Assembly (NCBI GenBank): GCA_022836615.1
Contig: MU405250.1
Span: 186,001 to 250,000, forward strand
DNA from: Annulohypoxylon bovei var. microspora
Lineage: Eukaryota > Ascomycota > Sordariomycetes > Xylariales > Hypoxylaceae
DNA: 64,000 bases
Reading direction: 5' to 3'
In this document: positions 22,896-34,977 of the stretch, one piece after another
How the letters are laid out: every line of letters begins with the position of its first letter
How positions within the stretch are numbered: the first letter of the stretch is position 1
Program-made: the position numbers and the translations under genes
Notes under the pieces: generated by a model
What the model was told of the DNA's origin: nothing
Seen by the model: the letters and a program-made list of their open reading frames with translations, nothing else
Databases searched by the model: none

Positions 22896-24797
22896 CTAGC
22901 TCAACTTGAACAAGTACGGTTCCAATCCCTTCACCCCAACATCGACCTTAAACAACGCACCGCTGAGCTCAACCTCCTCAGCCGTACCCTCCTCCTTCTC
23001 CATCCCCGCCGTCGTAATGAACAATTCTGTCCCAACGAACTGCGTGCACGTGATATTCTTCGTGGGCAACTTAATCTCACCCAACAGCTTCCCCTGCGGC
23101 GAAATTTTCAGCACGCGGCCCTCGCCGTACACAGCCTGCCACAGATTCCCGTCGACGTCGACGCGGCAGCCGTCGGGCTCGCCCGAGCCGTCGTGCAGAT
23201 AGAAGACGCGCTCAGCGGACACGTCGCCGGTGTCCGCGTCGTAGTCCCGCGCGAATATGGTGCGCGCCGTCGAGTCCGTGAAGTACAGCGTCCGGCCGTC
23301 CGGCGACCACCCGATCGAGTTCGGGATCGTGACCGGGTGCCGCACTGTCCGCGCCGCGCGCGCGCTACCGTCGAAGAGGAAGAGCGAGCCTATATGTACG
23401 TACGTTAGGCACATTTGCTCGGTTCTTGGTTCGCCTTAACTCCTTCCGGTCTAAGCTCTGAACTATGCTCGCGGCTGACTTCCGCTGGGTAGTCTGCTCG
23501 GCGTTGCCCCCCACTTGTGTACTTTTGTCCGTCTGCCACCATCGCGAGCGCAATATGTATGCAATCTATATTACATAGTGTCGTAGCATGGGCGCTAGGC
23601 CGTACTACTATTTCCTGCCGTCCTGTCCCGTGTGGATCCGGGCACTAACGCGTTACATACCACGTCAACTAGACAGGCACGCACGTATGTAGCAGCGGAC
23701 GTTGTAACGATATAAGACATGGCAGGAACCAAGAACAAGAACTCAGGCTAGTGATCTTTTTCATCCCTCCCTCCCCCCTTCCCCCAGCACGTCACTGGAG
23801 GAAGATCGCGGCTGCCGGGCGCTGCTCCGGCATATTGCGAGATGGAGCAGGGTGCCCGCCGGGAATAAACACAAAATCAATAGTCCACGGGGCTCCTTTC
23901 CCCTTCCGGAGAATTTGAATTTTTGGCTACCCTATGCAGGGGCCGCCTGTAGGTTCTAGGAGGAAAAAAAAAAAAGACGGACACGCTATAATAATAACCC
24001 TTGAAAGAAAGAAAGGAAGAAAAAAAATTGAAGGAGAAAAAATTAATAATTCACGACGCGCGAAATGAGCAAGCGCGCGCGGGGATCCGCTTCTCGCGGC
24101 CCCTCCATCCTTGGCCCGCTAGGCTAGGGCGCTTGTGAATCCCTGGAGCTGAGGCTGGAGCGGGTTGGTTTATAGACGTTGAGGAGATGGACGAATGGGG
24201 GGTATGTATTATGTAATAGGTAGGTAGTCACAGATTTCTATATACCCGCCGCTTGTACAATAAAGGGGTCGTACGATGGAGATGAAGCTGAAATATCGAC
24301 GAGCAGAGATAATGACTAAAGAGAACTAACTCACCTTCAGGTTGCAGGTCCAGGCCGATGTCGGTCATGCTCCCGAGCCAGAAGCGGCCGTTGGGGTCGA
24401 CAGCGCCGTCGTTGCTGCGGATGCGCTCGTCGTCGTGGGAGGGGTTTGCGCTGTTGAAGCGCAGCACGTACTCGTAGGCGCCCGAGCGGCGGTCCAGCAC
24501 CGCGACGCCGTGCTTGGCGCCGACGACGATGCGCTCGCGGGGGTCGACGCCGTCGATGTCCGCCGTCACCGTCACCGGGGTGTCGAGCTGGATGGTCTCG
24601 ACCGCGGACTGGGGGTCCGGGCTGGAGAGGTCCAGGGTGTGAAGCCGCTTCTTCTTTATATCGACGAAGCGCAGGTGGTGCGTGGCGGCCTCGTAGTACG
24701 GGCCCTCGCCGAGCCCGCAGTGCAGGTTCAGGTACGGCTCCGTCACGCGCCACTGCTGTAGGGATGGCGTGTTCTCCGCGGTGGACATTTTGGGCAT
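22896..24797 (-). CDS. SMP-30/regucalcin-type gluconolactonase
   Basis: Six-bladed beta-propeller metal-dependent lactonase (SMP-30/gluconolactonase/LRE family), hydrolysing sugar lactones. Proposed exons are 24797-24335 and 23389-22896 (318 aa), with the intron (donor GTGAGT, acceptor ATATAG) splitting a Gly codon so that DLQPEG continues into SLFLFDG. Metal and substrate residues are visible: Glu in GLGEGP (E31), Arg/Asn in RSNDGAVDPNGRFW, Asn in IPNSIGWSPDG, and Asp in EPDGCRVD. Both halves are needed for one propeller, so I treat them as one gene despite the 945-nt intron, which is far longer than any other here. A second in-frame ATG lies three codons into the proposed start. Exons are noticeably GC-rich compared with the intron and flanks. 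Confidence 0.82.
23390..24334 (-). other. unusually long intron of the SMP-30 gene
   Basis: 945 nt bounded by GTGAGT and ATATAG. It holds poly-A and GAAA tracts near 23960-24040 and a CGCG-rich patch near 24057-24085. I see no coding frame or structured RNA in it. It could contain a small insertion or an unrecognised non-coding RNA. Confidence 0.5.
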
Positions 24798-25350
24798 TTC
24801 CTTATCTCCTGGTTTTTCTTTTTTATCTCCTTCGTGTTAGGGGCTCCCTTGCTTAAGGCGGCGGTTGCGTGTTGGTTGCAGAAGACTGTACGTGATTTGT
24901 GTGTCTCGGAATTTAATGAGGAGTTCAGATTCACTCGCTCCGGATCGGTCGAGGCGTCGTAGTGGGACTCGGTTCGGATCCGTAGTATTTTAGCTACCTA
25001 GGCAGGTAACTAGCCCCTTGCGTGTCTAGTGGTTCGTGAAGAATTGCTAAAGATTGTATACGTAACGTCTCTGAGACCTACATAGGAAAATCAAGAATCA
25101 TCTAACTTTGATGATAAACTACGATAACTAGTCGGAACTAATATGGAAATAAAAACGCCATGTTGGTGTTAGAATGAAACTTAGACGCCATCGCGAGTTT
25201 TAACGGAATACGGGCCTGATAGCCGTAATAATAGAGGCCGAATTTCTCGTCTAATTGCTCTACGGCTTAATAGGTCTCATAAATCTGAGTTTCGGAGAGC
25301 TTTCGGGGTCGAATCGTGCCGGTGTTGAGTTACTCTCGCGGCTATTTCTT

Positions 25351-25374
25351 TCAACCTTTCAACCTTTCAACCCA
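25351..25374. repeat. short TCAACCTT tandem repeat
   Basis: Two exact 8-nt units and a diverged third (TCAACCCA), in non-coding DNA. Confidence 0.7.
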
Positions 25375-28300
25375 TTCCTTTCCCTCGCTTGACGGATGGA
25401 TATGGCCCGTCGTCAAATACGACACATACCTACATGCATATATGTAAAATAAAAAAACGTGTAGATGCCCGAAAGGTGACGCGTTCTTGAACTAAGGATT
25501 AAGAACGAAATCAAGATGCAAAAGGTCTAAAGAGGTTAGGATGCAGCTCGCTTGAGACGACTTACATGGGAACGAACTCCAAGCGTTGTGCTGCATGAAG
25601 CCGACGTTTTTACGCTATTTAAGCGCAGAGAAAATTCAATATCCATATTTGATTTCTGAACATGAAGCATTCGAGCTGTCATATGTGCCTGCAAGAAGCG
25701 ATAATCGGCAACCTAGCCGGCAATGTTTTTTTTTTCTTTACGAAAAGAGAAAGTTGACATGCCACCATAGTCTACGCACGTATTTTTTTTGGTTTCCTGG
25801 GTGGTTCCAAAAAAGAGCAATTGCCTAGAATAGCGAAGCGAACTTCGTCAATAATTATGTAGAATCCGCATTCAGAAGGGTCGTCTTGCGGGTTGGTGAC
25901 CGCTTGTTGCGAATCGCATGGATCCACGACAACTAGGTCGCGTGGAAGAAGCTACTTGGTTGTAGATAGAGAATGGGGTTCATTGAGGGGGCAACGGATC
26001 ATAGATGCAGGTAAGAAGAAAAAAAATAGGAGGCAAGGTATGTGAGCAAAAACTTGTCGGTGTAGGCATCGTGAAAAAAAAAAAACGTATTTTCCTTTTG
26101 GGACGGCAAGTCCCCTAGCCTGTTCACGAGGGCTTCGGGCTTCGGGTGCGTCATGTGCATGCAGTATGCACCCCATCCGGAATCCAACAAGCGGCCATTT
26201 ATTATCCACGAAGACGACAGACGATAGACTCTGGGGATCTGGACTTTGTTGGCTGGCCGAACGATGGATCTAGCCAAGAGAACTTAGCTGAATTGACCAA
26301 GTTGAAAGGAGGTTGACATGTTGACATGTTTGCAGGTGTGGATTCGAGCCGTTCCGCTAGACCATCTGTAAAAGCCGCCATAACTGACGAACCACATGAT
26401 CATAGACTGATGCGGGTAACTCTTCCAGAATCTTGTTCCACACACCCCACCTCGTAGAAAAGGGAAAAAAAAGAAAAATCGAAGACATGGAGAAGAAGAA
26501 GTAGAAACGGCAATAGGCACTGTTTATTAGAAGCTAAAAGTAATAAATGACGCGCGAGAGCGGTCCACTTGGCTTCTGTGCCGCAACGATGGTTGGTTGT
26601 ACACCACCGAATCCTTGTCGAAGGCCTTCGGGGGGCCGGTGATTGATCGATTTCGCTTCTGGGCTTGGTAATAATAGTAATAATAGCCCAGATTCGGTAA
26701 CGATTGTCTTCGACAATCTGTGTATCACTGCATCGGCATTGATGACGGTGATAATAATGGCGATATTATAGGAGGAGTAGGCGTACTGAGTAGCACGAGA
26801 GGTCGTTCAACTGTGGGGATTATGGATGAGAACATGCTAGCCATGTGTCGACGAGACACGAGGGAAGCGGAATCGTGCAAGCTGTATCTAGTACTACGTG
26901 GTACACATCGTCGTGACATGATTCTGTACAGATACTCCGTATAAGGGAACCTGGTGCGTGGAGTGGATTGGTGGCTCACCGCTGATGCTAATGTCATTGT
27001 CGTCTAGGATAGAGATCATCTGGACCTGTATGGCAACTCTTTAACTCTTCGACCGGTCAGACTAGTGAAAAGTCGTACCTTATATCCTTGAAGAGTGGGT
27101 AGGACATATGCGAGAAAAGTGACAACTCGTTTTTGTGTTACATCGCGACGCCCTGAAAGCTGGGGCGAAACCGGTCATGAAGCCATATTGCAATGAGAGC
27201 CGTACTGTGATGGTTTGACCCCTGTTCCCCGGGCTTGCAGGCTGCAGCCAATCCATTATGAGCTGCAGCTATGCTCTGCATGCCATACATGGCACATTTT
27301 CCAGAATCTCGAAGGAATCTCCAAGGGAAACACGCGAAAACGGAGCCCCCATCCCCCCCTCCCAAATCAATCTCCAGATCCAGATACGGAGCCCCTCGGC
27401 AGAGAGGGGGCCAGCCCAGACTGCTGGGTAACTTAAATGACAGTCAGGACTTTTTGTTTTTTATTTCTCAACATCATCTCACAAGCGAGGGCGTATGCCG
27501 CACTATTGTATTCTTATTAGTGGGTGTTTTTCGTAAACCGATAGTATTTACCACTCGGTACCAAGGTATTATTATTTTTATATTTACCTACTAGGTACCT
27601 AGTGACTATATGTTAGTATAATTAATATCGCTATTCATAAAACAGATTATTGTTTGGGTGGATGTTTGTAAACCATTTAGGAGTTTCTAGAGGTATCGGC
27701 TCGCTAAGAAGGTGTTTCTTATTAGTGCTTAGGTAGTATTATTTTAAGAAATGAACATGTCGTTATTAGACACCTAGGTATGCTTTGCAGCAAACTCGTG
27801 TGTCCGACCCGTTGCGGCTGGAACCGCATGAGTGGTAGGATTCGATAATCATTCATCACCCGGAACTCGTGTGTCAAGGGCGTCGTTATTCCCGCTGGTG
27901 GCGTACGATAGGACTCATTTCTAGCAGGGCTGGGTTTGATTAAACCAATGATGCCATCCTAAGCCACCTAGGTATCAGGTAGGAGTGGGCTTTTCAAGGT
28001 TCGCGAAGAGTGGCGTATGTACTGTCCTGTACTTATGGCTTCGGTAACTGCTCGTACGGAGTACTTGGAGTAAATCTCGACTCGGACGGGGTACCGCTGA
28101 AGATAGGGCGAAATGACGTGTAATAAAGCATTCTTTGCAGAAGCCTAATTAATAAGACAGGATAGCCTCAATAGAAGACGCAAATTACCTGATTCCACGA
28201 TGTCTCATACCTTGTTCTTGCATTAAAAACGGACCGGCTGTGATATTCTCCGACTGCTGCTACTGTGTAAAAAGGCCAGGGGATAGCAGATTAAAAAGTA

Positions 28301-29890
28301 AATTAGGAACAGGGACAAAGACCAGCCGAAATATGAAGTTACGACATTGTCTTTCTCTCATCTTCGAAGCCTTATTTCCTTTTACCCTGGGGAAGCCGGC
28401 TCCCTGGTACGCTGTCATCATCAAGAATCTCTAGTGCTATTACGACGATGTGATTGATCAATCCTCAAATTGGCTCGAAATGGGAATGCAACGTATCGAG
28501 GGATTAGACGGGCGGGAAAAGATTGGCCATCAAAGTGCGTGATCGCATGAAATCGTGATGGTTATCTGCAGACTTGCTTGTCAAGTCACCTATTTTTCTT
28601 TTTTTCGGTTCCACGTTATCTCTCGTCATATTTCGTGACAGATATTGACGAAAGCCGGACACCCACGTTTCCCGTTGCCACGAGGTTTCAAAACGCACTG
28701 CCCTGTCGCTCGATTCGGAACTGTAAGACAAGCCACTCAGCTTCACTCTTGGGACTAGACCGGACAGGGTTTAGAGCGTGGCTTTCTATCCAGGCTGCTG
28801 GGTTGAGAGCGAAGAAGAAAGATCCTTGCGCTTACGGGCCGCCAAACAGAAAGCTTTAATTTCGCGCGAGAACATCAATCTGTGTGGTGTTCCTTTGGCC
28901 GCATAGTAGGCCGCAGCAAACAGGGCTTAGGTACGTACACCCTATGTTATGTCGTATGCAGGTATGTTACCTTATGTATGTTGTGTATATATGTACGCAC
29001 GTCGACCGGGTCCAGATAGTGGTCTCATCACGCGGCGGCAACATGAACCATCCCATGATATTGGTAGAACTCGTAGGTTCCCGTACATCATAGATACATC
29101 ATACATATGCATGGCCAAAATGCCGTGGCCCGCGAGCCCGAGTCCCGGTATACGGTGATGCAGGCGTGGGCGCTTGTGTAGTACTTTTCATTGCTGAAAT
29201 CCCTTCAGTGACGCCTTTGCGGATTCGGGCAGCCATCAAGATGCCAAGAGAAGACTCTAAGACCCCTGGCATGACTACCTAGTCGAATGTGACAACTGTG
29301 GCTCCCTTGCCGGCCGACTTACCGTGAACATGATGAAGTAATAAGTACTCATAAGTAGCAATAACCTCAGAGTACCATAGGCCGTCGATTCGAAGAGGAA
29401 CTGGTGTCCTCGTGTCCGGGTAGTCGATGTGACGCTCCAGATTTTTATGAGTTGTTGCAACTCAGCAGCTCAGGTAACTCATCAACGTTGTGTTGTTCTT
29501 GTGCCTAATTAATGCACAGATACGGAGGCGCTCCCAATCCGCTGGCATGTCTTTATTAGGATGTCGAGCGTTTTAAGACAAAATTTTAAACCTCGTCTAC
29601 TTCGTCAGATCAGCAAGTAGGCGTTGACACATTGCGCCCCGCATATGACCGACTAACAAGAGCTACAGTAGCTGTCTGCGTGTGTCGGCGATCCTTCTGC
29701 GGCCATGTTGGTCATGCTGACATGGCCGGCATGGCTGGCATAGCATAGTGGCTTCGGTCATAATTGTCAATGAGACATAGCAGATAGATTTTGGCGGTTG
29801 GGCTGGAATCTAACCGGACCGCTTGTTGGTACCTGATCTATTGATCTACCTTAGTGTACCTCTTATACATTTCATATAATGTACTGTATC

Positions 29891-29929
29891 AATAGGTTAG
29901 GTAGGTATGTATGTAGGTAGGTATGTGTG
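29891..29929. repeat. TAGG/TATG tetranucleotide microsatellite
   Basis: Interspersed TAGG and TATG units in the gene desert. Confidence 0.7.
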
Positions 29930-31501
29930 CGAATTAATGATGGGATATGTATGTAGGTCTGAGGTTGGAGAGACCGGGTGTATGTAGGTCAGCGGCGAAG
30001 AGTTAGAAGGATGCAGGAGTTCAATGAAACATTGGATTTTGAAGCTCTCGCCATAATATGTACCCGGTACATGTAGTACCTAAATGGACGCTCTGATCAA
30101 TTCCGTCAGCAGCCCCGGTCTCTTAAACAATTGTATAAACTACATACATCTGCTTATTTACAGAAGCGTATACAAAGTACAGAATACACCATCTACATTT
30201 ACCGTACTTGCCATCAATCATTTTCATACTACATACATATATTAGGTACATTGTACTAGGTATGGTAAGGTTCGACATACATATTTTCATAGGGTAGGAG
30301 CTATATTAATCATTGGAAGGCTAGTTAGGAAGCACAGGACGGTTAAGGAGGGTCCTTCCCGCTTTCCGCGGGCGTGGACCAGCCAGAAACAACGACACAT
30401 CGCTGAATTAGTGGATTCGCGCTAGCAATTGACTTGTACATATGTACCTAGCCTAGCGCCTAGTATGCCGCCATTGTTCCCTACCTTTTACAACCTAGCT
30501 TCTTCTCTCCCCCCCTACTCCCCCCCTACTCATTCTGACATACATACAACACCTACATACATCTACATATCTCATCATGGATTATGGCCTTGCTTAGTCT
30601 CGCATATCTTAAAAAAATATTATCGTCACTCTCTTGCTAGCCTGTTAGCTGGACTAGCATTAAGCCCAACTCGGTCTAGCACACCTAGTGAGCTAAAGGA
30701 ATGAGGCCCTCCGCTTCGTCACCACCGGTTGACGAGCTACGGTACTGACCGCCAATCTCCTAGTCGATCTTGGTTGTCCTAGCAGATTACTACGTAGAGG
30801 AAGGATACTCTGGCAATCTGGATACTGTTGTTCCAACAATGCTTGACCAGTTGGCACCGGTATTGCACACGTACAATCCATGCAGCTAAAGCTTGCTCGC
30901 TCTTCGAGTGACCGCCTATTGCTGGCCTTTGGTCATTTACTAAACTCTGGACCTGGGGGACCGACTGACGTTTTCTTGGCTGGTCGGTGGTCACGGTTAC
31001 TTTGTCGATCATTTCCGTCAAAAGCTGCTTAGGAGAACGGTTTGGAATGAGCGGAGTCTTTACCCGCCCACCTAGTCGACCTCTAAACTCTTAAGCAACT
31101 ACAACGACTCCACCGGAGATCTCCATTAATGAACCCATCATCTTCGTGACGAGCCGTGATGAACCGTGACCTATCGGCGGTGCAGAGGCCACTAGTTCTG
31201 CCATTTTCCAGCATGCTGACGATACATACTGTGAGCCATGCATCAAACACTACCGCCTACGGTCCACGATAACCCTCACCCACCGCCGTTCCAGTTTCTA
31301 ATGGTACTGGTAGAGAGGCAATACCGAAGTCCCAGGTAGACCAATCTCACCGACCTGTGTCTTGTATAGGTAGGTCACTCATGTCGGTTGGGAAAGAGTG
31401 CGACCGCTAAATAATACTTCGGTAAGTAAGAGCCTCGAATCTGCACGGGACGATCTGAGGCTGTATCTGTATGGTCCCAAAGTCAAATGAACATTATCAA
31501 T

Positions 31502-31533
31502 CTACATACATACATACATACCTACATACATAC
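31502..31533. repeat. CATA tetranucleotide microsatellite
   Basis: About eight CATA-type units with one CCTA interruption, about 1.3 kb upstream of the bZIP open frame. Confidence 0.75.
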
Positions 31534-32838
31534 AAAACTCGTAGTCTCGAGTGGGCCTTAGGGTTATTCCGTCAGCCAGCTTCCTAGACAGTTCCCGGTT
31601 GACACCTCATGTTTCGCATGTCTTCTAAAGCTGCAGGTGTCAGACATCAATAGGGCTGCTTAGCTCTCAGCTCGTCAAGCCTTCGAACATTCGAAGAGCC
31701 ATACAGAGATTCCTTGACAGACGCCCTAGTCTCAAGATCCTCATCATTCCCACAGCTCGCTGAAACTACTTAAAAAAGGAACATGACCACGGGCTGCACG
31801 GGGTATTCCTAGCTCATATTGCCCCCAAATTATGGGTGTCAAGTCCTAAGCCCTGCCGGTGCTAAGTACCAACGCGAGCCTGAACATGGGCCCCCTGAAC
31901 CTCCTGCACCCCGGCTGGCCATCCCAAGCGTCCCAAACCCATCCCCATGTATAGCTCCACCCCTTCTACCTTCTGCCCTGTCTGGTTTTAACGTGTCTGG
32001 TGATAAGAGCGGGCATGGAAGCTTAGGTTTCTCGCGCCAAGAGAGTGGAAAGAAGAACAAAAGGTCTAATAGACGCGGCATTGCTCGTGGTAACCGGTTC
32101 AAGTTTTCAACTTGCTCCTAGACTATCCAGTATCCAGAATGCTTACACCTGCCCTCATCCCTTTCCTCCACCCTGAGAAGTCACACTGCTGCCGAAGTAC
32201 TTCGCCAGCGGGCAAGTGCTGAGCTTACTGCATCTGTATAGCTTAGCTGTCGGTGAATTGACGCAAGCAAGGTGGAAACACTACCAACCTCTAGTCCTAC
32301 CCGCTTATTTTGGTCGAGGCTTCTTCTACCATCCTACTTGTACGTATCCATCCCGAAGAAGCATACACTATCTCCTTACGAGCATACTGTAGCTGTTTGT
32401 CTGCCCATTAAGGCCCCAGTGCTCTAGCGTTGGTGGGTATTTGGCCATTCATCGCTGCAGGGCTTTTGTCAGGGTCGTGAATGGTCCGCTTCCTGCATAT
32501 CATCATTGGCTACGAATCACCTTTTTTTCTATTCCTCAGTTCCCGTTGGGTAACAGCAGATACACATCCACTAATTCCTCCAGGCGCCACATGTCTGGAA
32601 AGATTTCCCATAATATTCACGAGTGCCATACTTCTACTTGATTAACGCCCTCTGACCCGGACCTGGATTTCCTACCAAGACCTCTCGAGGACAACTTCGA
32701 CTCGGACTGGAGGAACCTACCAAGACCTCTTCGCATATATAAACTCAGGATTGTTCGAACTTTCACCAAGACCTAGGAGTTACCTCGAATGTCATTAATA
32801 TCATTATAACCTACACGCCTTGGATACTGGAGGACGAC

Positions 32839-34977
32839 TTGAATATCTCGGACTATATTTGCTTGCGCAACCACTCTTGTGACGGGCGCAGCAGAAAACG
32901 AGCTGTCACTATTTCTCAGCAATTCTTACACCAAGAGTCCGTTGACCAATCTATCGTCGTGGCGGTCCAAAATCTCAACGTTCGCCAACCCTCCCAACAG
33001 CCGTCTGCCCGCACAACTAGCAACGGGGACGTGGGGTCTCGCCTAAATCGCCTAAGCAGCATTGAGCAAGCGGACGGCGAATCTGGTGGGGCAAGACTAG
33101 ATAGTCACGAAACAAGAGTGGAAATCAAGCGGTATCAATTCGCGTCTGATAGAGGCGGTCAATGTCTGGGTCCTCTGGACCACCTGCGTGTAGGGGAACC
33201 GGATCAGATGTCGCAGAGGGATCCTGCGTCACGATCAGCCTCACCTCGGATATCCAGGTCTCCTCCAGTAGGCGCGAGCACTTCCCCGAATTCTCACCAG
33301 ACCGATCCTCGAAGATCTGGCAATCTGCCAGCCGGCGGCGGGCCATTAGAGAGCAGTGGTATTCCCCGAACTAATGGAGAATTGACTCAGTCCTTACCCC
33401 AGAGGGGCTTTGGCGTGCGTAATATTTTGAATCCGGCGGAAACACAGCCATCGCCAACTGGGACTACTTCCTCAGCAGCATCTGGATTGTCTGGTGGACA
33501 TCCTCTACATCCAAGTCCGCATCTACAAGGCTCCGCCTTCGAATCCAGTCCGACCACCTCGCGGCCTCTCATGTTTCAGGGACATGGGATGATGGGCCAG
33601 CAGCACACAAATCCAGCTGCTGGTGGAGGTCAGCCTCCTTTAGGGCAATCGCCAGGCGACCGAGGCTCGCCTGCATCCATTCAGTCTCACCAATCTCACC
33701 ATTCCCACCATTCTCATCATTCCCATCATTCTATAGGAACTCGACGAATCTTGACCCCCCGATCACCTCGAGTTAGCGCTGCAGGCAACATGCCATCATC
33801 AAACGCCCCCCATCATCACTACTATCCCGGTCCTCATTCCGCGCCGAATCGAGGATATCCGGCTGAGCCCCCGACACCAGGGCAACATATTCAGTCACCC
33901 CGAATTGGCGGACCCCAGCCTTTGGCTCCTCAATTCGGGAGGGTTCACCACTCTGGAGTTGGTCCATCGACTACTCTAGCTCCATTAACAACGCCACCGC
34001 CTCGCCCGCTCTCTCACCCAAGTGCTAGCAGTCATTACAGTGCTCCAGGGCCAGAATCGCAGCAGCAGCAAGGAGGCCCTGGCCACCAAATTAGACCCCA
34101 CTCTTTTGGTCCAATTCCACCATATCAGACGGCCGGTCCTGGGAGTCGAGGTTTCCCATCTTCCCTTCCACCGGATTCAAGATGGCCAGGCGTGCTTGGG
34201 GGCCCGGGTCCGGGTCACTCAAGTGTTCGTAGCATGATGGGGATGGATGGGCATGCAACGATGAATGTTGGTGGCGAACCATTAATCGTGCCATTGGACA
34301 TGTATAACGGTTCGAAACAAGCGGATGAGAAACGACAACGGAACGCCGGTGCTTCCGCGCGATTTCGAGCTAGGAAAAAGGATAAGGAAATTCAGCAAGG
34401 AATTCGGATACAGGAGCTAGAGAGCATAAACCGCGAAATTCTAAAGCGGCAACAAGATGCAGAAAGCGAGCGAGATAGGTATCGTAGCGACCGAGACCGA
34501 CTGCGCGATATCGTCTACCGAACCCCCGGAATCAGCGAATTCGCTTATCAGGGACCTCCGAGCCCTATTTCAACGAGAAGTGGTGGATCTTTCGCAGAAA
34601 GAAGCCCGCTCGGCTCTAACCAGCTGCCGATGCCATCTTACGGGTCTAGTGATCCTGTGACGGGCGAGAGAGCGGCACGACGACGCCGAACCGACCCTCA
34701 ACTAGACTTCGGCCCATCCTATGGCGGGCCTCAAACCAGTTTACCGTCGATGCCCCAATCTACCCACGCTCCTCTATCGCAACCGGGAACACCCTCGGCC
34801 ATGGCTCGAACCTCGCGACTACCTCCTCTACGGCTGGATCAACCGGCTGGAACGCCGACCACTGGGCCACCTACCTCAAATACTCCCGTGCAAAACTATC
34901 CACCATATAAGCGGGAATCGTATGAGACGGGATGGGCAACACGACCTGGTGCACCACACGATCCAAGCCAGCGTTAA
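32839..34977 (+). CDS. bZIP transcription factor, large and disordered
   Basis: Nuclear DNA-binding regulator. The open frame covers 712 codons without a visible intron. A basic region NAGASARFRARKK (about residues 501-513) leads into a heptad-like segment with Ile/Leu/Met spacing, giving one bZIP domain at about 493-560. The rest is Pro/Ser/Gly/Gln-rich and likely disordered, with a His-Ser repeat near residues 285-297 and a basic RRRR patch near 617. The exact start is uncertain. The first 120 codons are upstream of the conserved-looking SRSASPR block, and ATG 33208 (MSQRDPASRSASPR) is a plausible internal start. Another frame opens at ATG 33162. The NAGASARFR basic region is found in fungal bZIPs, but I cannot assign it to a named regulator. 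The long upstream non-coding region suggests complex regulation. Confidence 0.8.
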   Translation: MNISDYICLRNHSCDGRSRKRAVTISQQFLHQESVDQSIVVAVQNLNVRQPSQQPSARTTSNGDVGSRLNRLSSIEQADGESGGARLDSHETRVEIKRYQFASDRGGQCLGPLDHLRVGEPDQMSQRDPASRSASPRISRSPPVGASTSPNSHQTDPRRSGNLPAGGGPLESSGIPRTNGELTQSLPQRGFGVRNILNPAETQPSPTGTTSSAASGLSGGHPLHPSPHLQGSAFESSPTTSRPLMFQGHGMMGQQHTNPAAGGGQPPLGQSPGDRGSPASIQSHQSHHSHHSHHSHHSIGTRRILTPRSPRVSAAGNMPSSNAPHHHYYPGPHSAPNRGYPAEPPTPGQHIQSPRIGGPQPLAPQFGRVHHSGVGPSTTLAPLTTPPPRPLSHPSASSHYSAPGPESQQQQGGPGHQIRPHSFGPIPPYQTAGPGSRGFPSSLPPDSRWPGVLGGPGPGHSSVRSMMGMDGHATMNVGGEPLIVPLDMYNGSKQADEKRQRNAGASARFRARKKDKEIQQGIRIQELESINREILKRQQDAESERDRYRSDRDRLRDIVYRTPGISEFAYQGPPSPISTRSGGSFAERSPLGSNQLPMPSYGSSDPVTGERAARRRRTDPQLDFGPSYGGPQTSLPSMPQSTHAPLSQPGTPSAMARTSRLPPLRLDQPAGTPTTGPPTSNTPVQNYPPYKRESYETGWATRPGAPHDPSQR
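33682..33732 (+). repeat. CAYCAYTCY repeat encoding His-His-Ser tract
   Basis: Imperfect 9-nt repeat inside the bZIP frame, encoding repeated His-His-Ser. Codons alternate between CAC/CAT and TCC/TCT, so it is an old rather than freshly expanded tract. Confidence 0.8.

Larger units (their letters stand above)
24798..32838. other. 8-kb gene desert upstream of the bZIP gene
   Basis: No reading frame or exon chain in either strand could be tied to a known family. Short frames occur throughout without splice-linked continuation. The region has mononucleotide runs, CATA/TAGG microsatellites and ACCTAGGT motifs. The part from about 30400 to 32838 is pyrimidine-rich and could be the long promoter or leader of the bZIP gene. 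No transposase, reverse transcriptase, LTR or terminal inverted repeat was seen. Confidence 0.4.

Noticed and set aside
22896..24797. SMP-30 locus as two separate genes
   Set aside because: Each half lacks essential propeller residues. The split Gly codon and good splice sites support a single gene.
26335..26375. tRNA-like A-box and B-box fragments on the minus strand
   Set aside because: The two boxes are only a few bases apart with no anticodon arm. Likely coincidence, or at most a deleted relic.
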